Below are positions 27,396 through 37,933 of a DNA stretch of 64,000 nt, piece by piece (position 1 is the stretch's first letter; the number at the start of each line of letters is the position of its first letter). Position numbers and translations under genes: made by a program. Location: contig NZ_CP032509.1 in assembly GCF_003952725.1 (NCBI RefSeq), forward strand, positions 954,001 to 1,018,000, given 5' to 3'. Under the pieces are notes generated by a model. It saw only the letters and a program-made list of their open reading frames with translations, was not told the origin of the DNA and searched no databases. The stretch comes from Georhizobium profundi (lineage in GTDB: Bacteria > Pseudomonadota > Alphaproteobacteria > Rhizobiales > Rhizobiaceae).

Positions 27396-28037
27396 ATGTC
27401 CCGCCTCACCCTGTTCATCGCCAACAAGACCTATTCATCCTGGTCGTTTCGCCCATGGCTTGCGATGCGCATGGCTGGGATCGAGTTCGACGAAGAACTG
27501 GTTCCATTCAGCGACGGCGGCTCCAACCCAGCGTTTCTGGCGTTCTCTCCGACAGGGAAGGTGCCTGTGTTGCGTGACGGCGACCTCGTCATCTGGGAAA
27601 CATTGGCGATCCTCGAATATCTGGCGGAAACGCACCCGGCGCTCTGGCCTGCGGACATGTCAGCTCGCGCCCGGGCACGGGCAATTTCCTCGGAAATGCA
27701 TGCGGGTTTCCAGGCGCTGCGCAGCGAATGCCCGATGAACATGCGGCGTCCGCGGCGCGCCATTCCCGTGAGCGCTGCGGCGCAAGCGGATGTCGCGCGT
27801 ATCACTGAGATTTGGACTTCGGCGCTGGCGCAATCCGGGGGGCCGTTTCTTTACGGCGAATTTTCTGCGGCAGACGCGATGTTCGCGCCGGTGGTCAACC
27901 GCTTCGACGTGTATGCATTGACCGAGGATGCCGAAATTCTGGCCTACATGGAGCGGATGAAGGCGCTGCCTCCCTACCAGGAGTGGGCGGATGCGAGCCG
28001 CCAAGAGCCGTGGGTGGTGGCAGAAGAAGAACACTGA
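27396..28037 (+). CDS. Glutathione S-transferase family protein
   Basis: 213 residues. The thioredoxin-like N-terminal domain contains TYSSWSFRPWLAMRMAGIEFDE and the glutathione-binding GKVPVLRDGDLVIWETLAILEYLAE (cis-Pro at VPVL and the WET/ES-type loop). A helical C-terminal domain follows with SAADAMFAPVVNRFDVY. The Ser in SSWS near residue 15 is a likely catalytic residue. Substrate not known. It lies between mtgA and rpmF in the same direction without overlap. Confidence 0.87.
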   Translation: MSRLTLFIANKTYSSWSFRPWLAMRMAGIEFDEELVPFSDGGSNPAFLAFSPTGKVPVLRDGDLVIWETLAILEYLAETHPALWPADMSARARARAISSEMHAGFQALRSECPMNMRRPRRAIPVSAAAQADVARITEIWTSALAQSGGPFLYGEFSAADAMFAPVVNRFDVYALTEDAEILAYMERMKALPPYQEWADASRQEPWVVAEEEH

Positions 28038-28185
28038 GGCGTTTCGTCAAAAAAATGCCGTGGCCGCTGGTCAAACGCCTGCCGACACTGTATGAACCCG
28101 CCAAATTTCCGAATTCGGCAACGTCTGTCTTCGACGATCAGTCGAGCAATCAGGCGTTTCTTGTCGCCCGCGAATGGAGTGAACC

Positions 28186-28371
28186 ATGGCTGTACCTAAA
28201 AGAAAAACGACGCCGTCCAAGCGCGGCATGCGTCGTTCGGCAGATGCTATCAAGGCCCCGACCTATGTCGAGGACAAGAATTCCGGCGAACTGCGCCGCC
28301 CACACCACGTCGACCTCAAGACCGGCATGTATCGCGGTCGCCAGGTCCTGACGCCGAAGGAAAGCGCATAA
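28186..28371 (+). CDS. rpmF: 50S ribosomal protein L32
   Basis: 61 residues, [20 protein letters not shown] at the start and [18 protein letters not shown] near the end, which is the zinc-free alphaproteobacterial form of L32. GGAGTGAACC precedes the ATG. A strong terminator follows 50 bases on. It lies downstream of mtgA and a GST, the usual neighbourhood in rhizobia. Confidence 0.97.
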   Translation: MAVPKRKTTPSKRGMRRSADAIKAPTYVEDKNSGELRRPHHVDLKTGMYRGRQVLTPKESA

Positions 28372-28380
28372 GCGCTTGTC

Positions 28381-28402
28381 CGGCGGTCACAAAGGACCGC
28401 CG
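28381..28402 (+). repeat. Perfect inverted repeat after rpmF
   Basis: CGGCGGTC and GACCGCCG flank ACAAAG, directly 3' of the rpmF stop. It can form an eight-pair hairpin ahead of the terminator and could stabilise the rpmF mRNA end. Confidence 0.6.
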
Positions 28403-28420
28403 TTTCGATCAGGTTTTGCG

Positions 28421-28446
28421 AAAGGCTGGCTTGCGCCGGCCTTTTT
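28421..28446 (+). terminator. Rho-independent terminator after rpmF
   Basis: AAAGGCTGGC and GCCGGCCTTT form a stem with one G-U pair around TTGC, with five T at the end. Confidence 0.88.
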
Positions 28447-28540
28447 CTGTTGCGTATACGTGTATCGCGCTCATCATGAGGTGACGAATCCGCTGCCAAG
28501 GCGCAGGATCGCCTGCCGATAGACTTGGACGGAGACCGCC

Positions 28541-28954
28541 GTGCTGACTGCATTCCCCCTGATGATCGTTCCGTTTGTCCTCTACAACATCGCGATGTTC
28601 GGTATCGTCGGCTTTGGAGGGCCGGAATGGCTGGCCAGCGAGGTGACGAGCCTGCAGATGGTATCGGGTGCGGTCTGGACGCTCAGCTTCGGCGATCTGA
28701 TCATCGTCATCGCGCTGGTGATGCTGTTTGCCGAAATCGTCAAGGCAACGCGCACCGGGCCGTTTCAGATCGTCGACCACCTCTTGTCGCTGGTCGTCTT
28801 CCTCGTTTTCCTGATCGAATTTCTGCTGTTTCAGAGCGCTGCGACGGATGTGTTCTTCATCCTGACCGCGATTGCCTTTGTTGACGTGGCGGCCGGCTTC
28901 ACCGTCGCGCTGCGCAGCGCATCACGCGACGTGTCGATCGGTCTCGGCCGCTAG
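28541..28954 (+). CDS. Conserved small membrane protein, function unknown
   Basis: 137 residues from GTG 28541, with GGAG nine bases upstream. Four hydrophobic helices (about residues 3-25, 48-68, 81-101 and 104-124), short loops and no recognised catalytic motif. The central stretch FGDLIIVIALVMLFAEIVKATR followed by IVDHLLSLVVFLVFLIEFLL looks conserved in character. I do not recognise a named family. It stands alone after the rpmF terminator. Confidence 0.75.
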   Translation: MLTAFPLMIVPFVLYNIAMFGIVGFGGPEWLASEVTSLQMVSGAVWTLSFGDLIIVIALVMLFAEIVKATRTGPFQIVDHLLSLVVFLVFLIEFLLFQSAATDVFFILTAIAFVDVAAGFTVALRSASRDVSIGLGR

Positions 28955-28988
28955 ACGGACCAGCGGCCGAAGAGGCGATCTTGGCGCG

Positions 28989-29420
28989 CTAGTCCTTCTG
29001 GGCGATGAGGCCAGCGGCCTCGATGCCGGCAACGGCTACCGTCTCGTCGTTGTCAGCGGTATCGCCGGAAATGCCGACTGCGCCGAGGATGGTGCCTTTC
29101 TTGTCTTTGATCAGCACGCCACCAGGCACCGGCAGGATCTTGCCGTTGGAAATACCGACCATGCCCGTCAGGAAGTGCGGCCGGGTGGCGGCCTGGTCAT
29201 GCAGCCAGCGCGAGCCTGAGCCGACCGACAGCGCGCCATAGGCCTTGCCGGCACCCATCTCGAAACGCAGCATAGACGCGCCGTCCTGGCGCTGAAACGC
29301 CTTCACATGGCCGCCCGCATCCAGAACCACGACGCCGAGCGGTTTTAGACCCATTTCCTTGGCCTGTGCGAGCGCGCCGGTGATGATGCGATTGGCCTTG
29401 GCCAGCGGTAGGTCGGTCAT
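28989..29420 (-). CDS. GlcG/HbpS family protein
   Basis: 143 residues from ATG 29420. The fold signature is PLGVVVLDAGGHVKAFQRQDGA near residue 27 and the closing GAVGISGDTADNDETVAVAGIEAAG. GGVLIKDKKGTILGAVG lies before it. Members are small heme-, cobalamin- or metabolite-binding proteins; GlcG accompanies glycolate oxidases and HbpS is a redox-linked heme binder. No signal peptide, so it is cytoplasmic here. Specific ligand unknown; the gene is isolated. Confidence 0.85.
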   Translation of the reverse strand: MTDLPLAKANRIITGALAQAKEMGLKPLGVVVLDAGGHVKAFQRQDGASMLRFEMGAGKAYGALSVGSGSRWLHDQAATRPHFLTGMVGISNGKILPVPGGVLIKDKKGTILGAVGISGDTADNDETVAVAGIEAAGLIAQKD

Positions 29421-29533
29421 CGGTAAGTGTTCACTTTCATTTCAATTGGGTTCGCCTCAGTGGATGCCATAGCACTTGGGAATGCCAAGCCTCCCGCAGG
29501 CGAAACAGTTGTTCCATGAAGCGCTAAAGCGGC

Positions 29534-30130
29534 TCACTCGCCCATGCGGTCGAGCTTCTCCTGAAGGGCGCGCAGCTGATCCTTGAGCTCGTTGAGGTCG
29601 CGATTGTCGCCGGTCTTCTTGCGTTCGCCTTCCGCGCTCGCTTCCTTCGCCGTGGCGTTGAAGGGCGAGAACATGCGCATCGCCTGCTGGAAGATCTCGG
29701 TGTTGCGGCGAACCTGCTCCTCGGCCATCTGCATGGGGATCTGCATGTTGCGCGCCATCGGATTGTCGCCGAACGCCTTCGTCATCTGCTCGCGCATCTG
29801 GCCCTGCTGCGACGTGAAGGCCTGCATGGTCTGCTCGAGATAGGTCGGCACGACCATCTGCATCTGATCGCCGTAAAACCCGATGAGCTGGCGCAGGAAA
29901 GAAACGGGAAGCAAGGTGTTCCCGGTCTTTGATTCCTGCTCGAAGATGATTTGCGTGAGGACTGAATGGGTGATGTCGTCGCCGGATTTGGCGTCTTGGA
30001 CGATGAAATCCTCGCCATTCTTCACCATGACCGCGAGATCATCGAGCGTGACATAGGTGCTTGTGCCGGTGTTGTAGAGACGCCGGTTCGCATATTTCTT
30101 GATGATGATGTCACCGTCTTTTTTGGCCAT
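29534..30130 (-). CDS. phaR: Polyhydroxyalkanoate synthesis repressor PhaR
   Basis: 198 residues. N-terminal PHB/PHA accumulation regulator DNA-binding domain: IIIKKYANRRLYNTGTSTYVTLDDLAVMVKNGEDF, then AKSGDDITHSVLTQIIFEQES. Two PHB-granule-associated repeats follow (LPVSFLRQLIGFYGDQMQMVVPTYLEQTMQAF). The C-terminal part is Gln/Met-rich and ends in a coiled coil (LNELKDQLRALQEKLDRM). It represses phasin and PHB genes until it binds granules. Divergent to phaA, with a candidate operator in between. Confidence 0.94.
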   Translation of the reverse strand: MAKKDGDIIIKKYANRRLYNTGTSTYVTLDDLAVMVKNGEDFIVQDAKSGDDITHSVLTQIIFEQESKTGNTLLPVSFLRQLIGFYGDQMQMVVPTYLEQTMQAFTSQQGQMREQMTKAFGDNPMARNMQIPMQMAEEQVRRNTEIFQQAMRMFSPFNATAKEASAEGERKKTGDNRDLNELKDQLRALQEKLDRMGE

Positions 30131-30241
30131 GCTCTCCCCTTACAACCAAAATCGAACCGGCAGCCATACTGCTGGATGCAAACTGTAGGCGATATGCCGC
30201 GCCGTTGACAAATGCTTTGTGCGATGCGGCGAACCTTCTTC

Positions 30242-30256
30242 TGCTGCACCGCAGCA
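30242..30256. promoter_or_regulatory. Candidate PhaR operator
   Basis: TGCTGC-ACC-GCAGCA is a perfect palindrome that contains CTGC-N3-GCAG, the site reported for PhaR of Rhodobacter. It lies midway in the 282-base phaR-phaA intergenic region. A second, weaker GCAG-CCATA-CTGC lies at about 30160-30172. TTGACA at 30205-30210 could be a -35 element, without a good -10. Confidence 0.5.
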
Positions 30257-30412
30257 CGGTGTGCGTCTCGCTCTCCGATGCTGGCCGAGAGAGGCCAAGA
30301 CGCATTTGACTTGAGGCGGGAGGTCGGTCAGTTTCTCTGGCAAAGGACGCTGCGGCAGCCAGGTTGGCTGTGCGGTTAAGAAAAGCACTCGCAAAACGGG
30401 ATTTTCATCATC

Positions 30413-31597
30413 ATGGCTTCCGCACAATCGATCGTCATCGCCAGCGCCGCGCGAACGGCAGTCGGCTCTTTCAATGGTTCATTCGCCTCGGTGCCTGCCC
30501 ATGAACTGGGCGCGGTTGCCATCAAGGGCGCACTGGAGCGCGCGGGCGTCGATCCGAAGGAAGTGAACGAGGTCATCCTCGGCCAGATCTTGACGGCGGG
30601 GCAGGGCCAGAACCCGGCACGCCAGGCCGCCATGGGCGCCGGCATTCCGCAGGAAGCGACTGCCTGGGGCCTCAACCAGCTGTGCGGCTCCGGCTTGCGC
30701 GCGGTTGCGATCGGCATGCAGCAGATCGCCACCGGCGATGCCGACATCATCGTTGCCGGCGGGCAGGAATCCATGTCGATGGCACCGCACTGCGCGCATT
30801 TGCGTGGCGGCGTGAAGATGGGCGACTTCAAGATGGTCGATACCATGATCAAGGACGGCCTGATGGATGCCTTCTACGGCTACCATATGGGCAATACGGC
30901 CGAGAACGTCGCCCGGCAGTGGCAGCTTTCGCGTGACGATCAGGATGCCTTTGCCGTCGCGTCGCAGAACAAGGCGGAAGCTGCGCAGCAGGCCGGCCGC
31001 TTCAAGGACGAGATCGTGCCGTTCACCGTCAAGGGCCGCAAGGGCGATACCGTCGTTGATCAGGACGAGTATATCCGCGCCGGCGCCACGCTGGAAGGAA
31101 TGCAGAAATTGAAGCCGGCTTTCGACAAGGAAGGCACGGTCACGGCCGGCAACGCGTCCGGCATCAATGATGGCGCCGCCGCTGCGGTGTTGATGAGCGA
31201 AGCCGAGGCGTCCCGGCGCGGCATCACGCCGATGGCGCGGATCGTTTCCTGGGCCACAGCCGGCGTCGATCCACAGATCATGGGCACCGGCCCGATCCCT
31301 GCTTCCCGCAAGGCACTGGAGCGTGCCGGCTGGAAGATCGACGATCTCGATCTCGTGGAAGCCAACGAGGCGTTCGCGGCCCAGGCCTGCGCGGTCAACA
31401 AGGATCTTGGCTGGAACCCGGAGATCGTCAACGTCAATGGCGGTGCGATCGCCATCGGTCACCCGGTCGGCGCATCGGGCGCACGCATCCTCAACACGCT
31501 GCTGTTCGAGATGGCACGGCGCGACGCCAAGAAGGGCCTCGCCACGCTCTGCATCGGCGGCGGCATGGGTGTCGCCATGTGCCTCGAGCGCCTTTGA
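30413..31597 (+). CDS. phaA: Acetyl-CoA C-acetyltransferase (beta-ketothiolase)
   Basis: 394 residues. It condenses two acetyl-CoA to acetoacetyl-CoA, the first step of PHB synthesis. The nucleophilic Cys is in [12 protein letters not shown] near residue 90, the general-base His in [14 protein letters not shown] near residue 350, and the second Cys in LCIGGGMG near 380. NEAFAAQA and [10 protein letters not shown] complete the thiolase pattern. Divergent to phaR and followed 83 bases on by phaB. Confidence 0.95.
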   Translation: MASAQSIVIASAARTAVGSFNGSFASVPAHELGAVAIKGALERAGVDPKEVNEVILGQILTAGQGQNPARQAAMGAGIPQEATAWGLNQLCGSGLRAVAIGMQQIATGDADIIVAGGQESMSMAPHCAHLRGGVKMGDFKMVDTMIKDGLMDAFYGYHMGNTAENVARQWQLSRDDQDAFAVASQNKAEAAQQAGRFKDEIVPFTVKGRKGDTVVDQDEYIRAGATLEGMQKLKPAFDKEGTVTAGNASGINDGAAAAVLMSEAEASRRGITPMARIVSWATAGVDPQIMGTGPIPASRKALERAGWKIDDLDLVEANEAFAAQACAVNKDLGWNPEIVNVNGGAIAIGHPVGASGARILNTLLFEMARRDAKKGLATLCIGGGMGVAMCLERL

Positions 31598-31620
31598 TAC
31601 CGCAAGTTTGATTTGAGCGA

Positions 31621-31639
31621 GGGGGCCGAAAGAGCCCCC
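31621..31639 (+). repeat. Inverted repeat between phaA and phaB
   Basis: GGGGGC and GCCCCC flank CGAAAGA; a six-pair hairpin with no T-run. It may be a processing or attenuation element, but termination is unlikely. Confidence 0.5.
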
Positions 31640-31680
31640 GGCTCCCATGAATCTTCAGTGCATCGGGAGGATGGCAGAGA

Positions 31681-32403
31681 ATGGCACGAGTAGCATTGGT
31701 GACGGGTGGTTCGCGCGGAATCGGCGCGGCGATTTCCAAGGCATTGAAGGATGCCGGCTATACGGTCGCCGCGACCTATGCCGGCAATGACGAGAAGGCT
31801 GCGGCCTTCAAGGAAGAGACTGGCATCGCCGTCTTCAAGTGGGACGTATCGAGCTACGACGCGTGCAAGGAAGGCATCGCCAAGGTCGAGGCCGAAGTGG
31901 GCCCAATCGACGTGCTCGTCAACAATGCCGGCATCACCCGTGATGCCATGTTCCACAAGATGACGCCTGACATGTGGAACGAGGTGATCAACACCAACCT
32001 GACCGGCCTGTTCAACATGACCCATCCAGTTTGGACGGGCATGCGCGACCGCAAGTTCGGCCGCGTGATCAACATCTCGTCGATCAACGGCCAGAAGGGC
32101 CAGATGGGCCAGGCGAATTATTCCGCAGCGAAGGCCGGCGATCTCGGCTTCACCAAGGCCCTTGCGCAGGAGGGCGCGCGCGCCGGCATCACCGTCAACG
32201 CCATCTGCCCCGGCTATATCGCCACCGAAATGGTCATGGCCGTGCCGGAAAAGGTGCGCGAATCGATCATCGCCCAGATCCCGGCCGGACGGCTCGGCGA
32301 GCCTGAGGAGATCGCGCGCTGCGTCGTCTTCCTGGCATCGGACGAGGCCGGTTTCCTCAACGGCTCCACCATTTCCGCCAATGGCGGTCAGTTCTTCGTC
32401 TGA
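31681..32403 (+). CDS. phaB: Acetoacetyl-CoA reductase
   Basis: 240 residues, short-chain dehydrogenase. NADPH site TGGSRGIG at residues 8-15, NNAG near 82, and catalytic Ser/Tyr/Lys in ISSINGQ...YSAAKAG (residues about 138-154). VNAICPGYIATEMV is typical of PhaB. It reduces acetoacetyl-CoA to (R)-3-hydroxybutyryl-CoA for PHB synthase, which is not in this window. GGGAGG precedes the ATG; a terminator follows. Confidence 0.95.
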   Translation: MARVALVTGGSRGIGAAISKALKDAGYTVAATYAGNDEKAAAFKEETGIAVFKWDVSSYDACKEGIAKVEAEVGPIDVLVNNAGITRDAMFHKMTPDMWNEVINTNLTGLFNMTHPVWTGMRDRKFGRVINISSINGQKGQMGQANYSAAKAGDLGFTKALAQEGARAGITVNAICPGYIATEMVMAVPEKVRESIIAQIPAGRLGEPEEIARCVVFLASDEAGFLNGSTISANGGQFFV

Positions 32404-32456
32404 TCGGGCTCTGCAGCCAATTTTCGACCTCCGTGGTGAAATAATCCATCCGAAAC

Positions 32457-32492
32457 GGGCAAGTCTGGCACATTGCCGGACTTGCCCTTTCT
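32457..32492 (+). terminator. Rho-independent terminator after phaB
   Basis: GGGCAAGTCTGG and CCGGACTTGCCC form a 12-pair stem (one G-U) around CACATTG, then TTTCT. Confidence 0.8.
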
Positions 32493-32560
32493 CGTTGCGT
32501 CGCAATAGATAGGGCCGCAGACACCAGGGCGGATGGTGACGGTAGGAGGATCTGCACAGG

Positions 32561-33103
32561 ATGGCGACGCTTGAGAAAGCCGTGCGATATCTGGCGCTGA
32601 CGCTTGCGATCGCCGGCGGACTGGCCCTGATTTTCATAACCTTGATGACCATCGTCTCGATTTCAGGTCGGGCGTTGGTTTCCGTTGGTCTCCGGCCGGT
32701 CCCGGGCGACTTCGAGCTTGTCGAAGCGGCCACCGGCTTTGCGGTGTTCAGCTTCCTCGCCTGGTGTCAGCTCAACCGCGAGCATGCCTCCGTCGAAATT
32801 CTGACGATGCGTTTCCCTCCGGTCCTCAATCGCGTCATCGACGTCGTGGTCGATGCGTTGATGCTGCTCGTCGCCGGTGTCCTCACCTATCAGCATTGGC
32901 TCGGTACGCTCGACAAGCTCGCCTATGGCGAGACATCCTTCATCCTGCGCTATCCCGTATGGTGGGCCTATGCGCTAGGGCTCGTTGGCGCCATCGGCTT
33001 TGTCATCGTTGCCGCCTATTGCCTCATCGCCAGCATAAGGGCGCTTGTGCGGCCTGATGATGCGCCTTCCGCTATTTCGCAGTCTCAAGGTCCGATCGCG
33101 TGA
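32561..33103 (+). CDS. dctQ: TRAP transporter small permease (DctQ)
   Basis: 180 residues with four predicted helices (about 12-35, 51-70, 92-112, 130-155). The DctQ pattern shows in FITLMTIVSISGRA ... GDFELVEAATGFAVFSFLAWCQLNREHASVEILT. It pairs with DctM to form the membrane part of a tripartite sodium-driven importer for organic acids. The periplasmic binding protein DctP, normally next to it, is not in the window. Position before pobR hints at an aromatic or carboxylic acid substrate, which is inference. Confidence 0.88.
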   Translation: MATLEKAVRYLALTLAIAGGLALIFITLMTIVSISGRALVSVGLRPVPGDFELVEAATGFAVFSFLAWCQLNREHASVEILTMRFPPVLNRVIDVVVDALMLLVAGVLTYQHWLGTLDKLAYGETSFILRYPVWWAYALGLVGAIGFVIVAAYCLIASIRALVRPDDAPSAISQSQGPIA

Positions 33104-34415
33104 CGAATTTCGAAATCGGCCTCTGGTCGTTCCCGGTCCTGCTGGTCCTGATCTTCCTCAGAATTCCGATCGGCCTCGCGATGCTGCTCGTCGGGATCGG
33201 CGGCAGCTTTGCGATCAACGGCTCGTTCCTGATGATCATGGCGCAGCTGAAGAACCTGACCTACGGCACGTTCTCCTCCTACTCGCTGTCGATCATTCCG
33301 CTGTTTCTGCTCATGGGGCAGTTCGCGGCGCTTGGCGGCATGTCACAGGCCCTCTTCCGGGCGGCGGAAACGTGGCTCGGCCACCGCAAGGGTGGTGTCG
33401 CTATGGCTGCCATCGGCGCCTGCGCCGGCTTCGGGGCCATCTGTGGATCGTCGCTGGCGACTGCTGCCACCATGGGCAAGGTCGCGCTGCCGGAGCTCAA
33501 GCGCTACGGCTATGCGGGCGGTATCTCCACCGCAACGCTTGCCGCAGGCGGGACGCTCGGCATTCTCATTCCGCCATCGGTCATCCTGGTGATCTATGCC
33601 ATCCTGACCGAGCAGAACATTGCGAAGCTCTTTGCTGCTGCGTTCATTCCCGGCATCCTCGCTGCGATCGGCTATATCATCGTGATCGCCATCTATGCGC
33701 GGGTGAAGCCCGAGGCGGTGGGCAAACGCGAGCGCGCACCGTATTCGGAGCGATTCCGTGCGCTTCTCGGCATCTGGCCCGTTCTCATCGTCTTTATCGC
33801 GGTGATCGGCGGCATCTATACCGGCGTCTTCACACCAACGGAGGCCGCAGCCGTGGGCGCGTTCGGCACCGGCGTGATCGCCCTTGTCAATCGCGGTCTC
33901 AACTGGACGACGCTGAAAGAGGCGATCGTCTCGACTGCCGGCGCCACAGGCATGATCTTCTTCATCGTGCTGGGTGCCGCGGTCTTCAACAGTTTCCTCG
34001 CGCTTTCGCAACTGCCGCAGACGATGGCCGCCTTCGTGACCGAACAGGGGTTCAGTCCCTGGATGGTGCTGACGATCATCCTCGTTCTTTACCTCGTTAT
34101 GGGCTGCTTCATGGATTCGCTCTCCATGATACTTTTGACCGTGCCGATCTTCTTCCCGATCGTTTCGGTGCTGGATTTCGGCCTCACGGCTGAGGAATTC
34201 GCGCTGTGGTTCGGCATCCTCATCCTGATCGTCGTGGAGGTGGGGCTGATCACGCCTCCCGTGGGAATGAACCTCTTCGTCATCAACTCGATGTCCAAGG
34301 AAACACGCATTTCGGCGACCTACGCCGCAGTCATGCCCTTCGTCGCCTCGGACATCATCCGCACGGCGATTCTCGTGATCTTCCCAGGGATCACGCTCGC
34401 TTTGGTGCGACTTCT

Positions 34416-34422
<7 letters not shown>
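33100..34422 (+). CDS. dctM: TRAP transporter large permease (DctM)
   Basis: 440 residues with about twelve helices; GTG 33100 overlaps the dctQ stop (GTGA). Typical DctM stretches: FLRIPIGLAMLLVGIGGSFAI, GGMSQALFRAAETWLGHRKGGVAMAAIGACAGFGAICGSSLATAATM, TEAAAVGAFGTGV and VEVGLITPPVGMNLFVI. It is the main ion-coupled carrier subunit. Its 3' end overlaps the 3' end of the convergent pobR gene by seven bases. Confidence 0.92.
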
Positions 34423-36613
<2,191 letters not shown>

Positions 36614-36640
36614 TCCGGGCCGACCGGGCCAGCGTCCGCG

Positions 36641-37822
36641 TCAGTCCTTCTGCATGTCTCCGTGGCGGGCGAGCGATGACAGCGCCAGCACGACGATGAA
36701 CAGGATCGGCAGGGCGGTGAAGACGGCGGCAAAGCCCGTGTGCTCGGCGATGAAGCCGATGACGGACGGCGCCACCAGGATGCCCGAATAGCCCATGAAG
36801 GTGACGACCGACAGCGCGATGCCCTGCGCGAAGCCCGGCAAGTTGCCGGCAGCCGAGAAGGCGATCGGCACCATGTTGGAAATGCCGATGCCGGCAATGG
36901 CGAAGCCGATGATGGCGACCGTCGCATTGGGTGCCTGACCGGCGACGAGCATGCCCACAATGGCGAACATCGTGCAGATCCGCAGCGTCAGCACTGCGCC
37001 AAGCCGGTCACGGATCGGATCGCCTGCAAATCGCATGACGGCCATGGCTGCCGAGAAGGCGCCGAACGCCATGCCGGAGAGAGCCAGCGTCGCGTCGAGT
37101 TCCTGGCGCAGATAGAGTGCGCCCCAATCGAGAATTGCGCCTTCGGGGGTCATGGAGAAGAGTGCCATGATGCCGATGAGGTAGGGCAGCACGCTTTTCG
37201 GCAGGCGGAGCGGCTGCTTTTCCGCAGTTTCCGGCTGGGCATCGCCGCTGACGAAGCGCAGTGCGATAAAGACGACGGCTGCAAGCACGAGCGTGACGAT
37301 GATGACGTGGTTCATCGTGCCAACCGCTGCGATCAACACGCCACCGAGCGCTGCGCCGACGAGACCGCCCAGGCTCCAGAAGCCATGGCAGGACGACATA
37401 ATCGCGCGCCGCATGGACTTTTCGACATGAACGGCGTTTGCGTTCATCGCAACGTCCATTGCGCCGAGGAGGCCGCCAAAGAAGAAGATGACGACGACGG
37501 CTGCGGGAACCGTTGGCGCCAGCGTCAGAAGAAGCAGGGCCGGGATGCAGGCGATCGCGGTGATGCGCGTGACGAATGCGGATCCGAGACGCGCAACCAT
37601 GGCGCCGCCGACTGGCATCATCACGAGCGAACCGAGGCCGAAAACGAGGATCATTAGGCCGAGCTGGCTTTCGCTCAGGCCCAGGCGTCCGGCAAAATCC
37701 GGGATCTTCGGGGCCCAGCTTCCGACAATGAACCCATTGGCGAAGAAGAGAGCGGAGATGGCCGCGCGCTGGCTTGGAAAAAAGCCGGTCGCGGCGCTTG
37801 AGTGTCCTGTCGTGCCGTGCAT
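36641..37822 (-). CDS. MFS transporter
   Basis: 393 residues in about twelve helices; ATG 37822 (MHGTTGHSSAATG) has GGGA eight bases upstream, while upstream ATG 37858 and GTG 37915 have no ribosome site. Typical MFS features: FANGFIVGSWAPKIPDFAGRLGLSESQLGLMILVFGLGSL, and the loop GGAMVARLGSAFVTR. The YbjJ/fucose-permease-like pattern includes the second-half loop GDPIRDRLGAVLTLR. Convergent to pobA and separated from it by 27 bases. Substrate unknown. Confidence 0.85.
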   Translation of the reverse strand: MHGTTGHSSAATGFFPSQRAAISALFFANGFIVGSWAPKIPDFAGRLGLSESQLGLMILVFGLGSLVMMPVGGAMVARLGSAFVTRITAIACIPALLLLTLAPTVPAAVVVIFFFGGLLGAMDVAMNANAVHVEKSMRRAIMSSCHGFWSLGGLVGAALGGVLIAAVGTMNHVIIVTLVLAAVVFIALRFVSGDAQPETAEKQPLRLPKSVLPYLIGIMALFSMTPEGAILDWGALYLRQELDATLALSGMAFGAFSAAMAVMRFAGDPIRDRLGAVLTLRICTMFAIVGMLVAGQAPNATVAIIGFAIAGIGISNMVPIAFSAAGNLPGFAQGIALSVVTFMGYSGILVAPSVIGFIAEHTGFAAVFTALPILFIVVLALSSLARHGDMQKD

Positions 37823-37879
37823 GTCACATATCCCGGGCCGGAGCTCTGCGGGTTCCATTAAATCGATTTGATCGCGTTG

Positions 37880-37915
37880 AAAATGGGGAAGGCGCGCGTT
37901 TTCGCACGCCCCCAC
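37880..37915 (-). terminator. Possible terminator after pyc
   Basis: On the minus strand GGGG-GCGTGCG pairs with CGCGCGC-(CTT bulge)-CCCC around AAAA, followed by ATTTT. The bulge lowers confidence. Confidence 0.5.
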
Positions 37916-37933
37916 TTCACGATTGATGGCAGA

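Noticed and set aside
31621..31639. Terminator between phaA and phaB
   Set aside because: A hairpin exists, but there is no T-run, and phaA-phaB co-transcription is expected.
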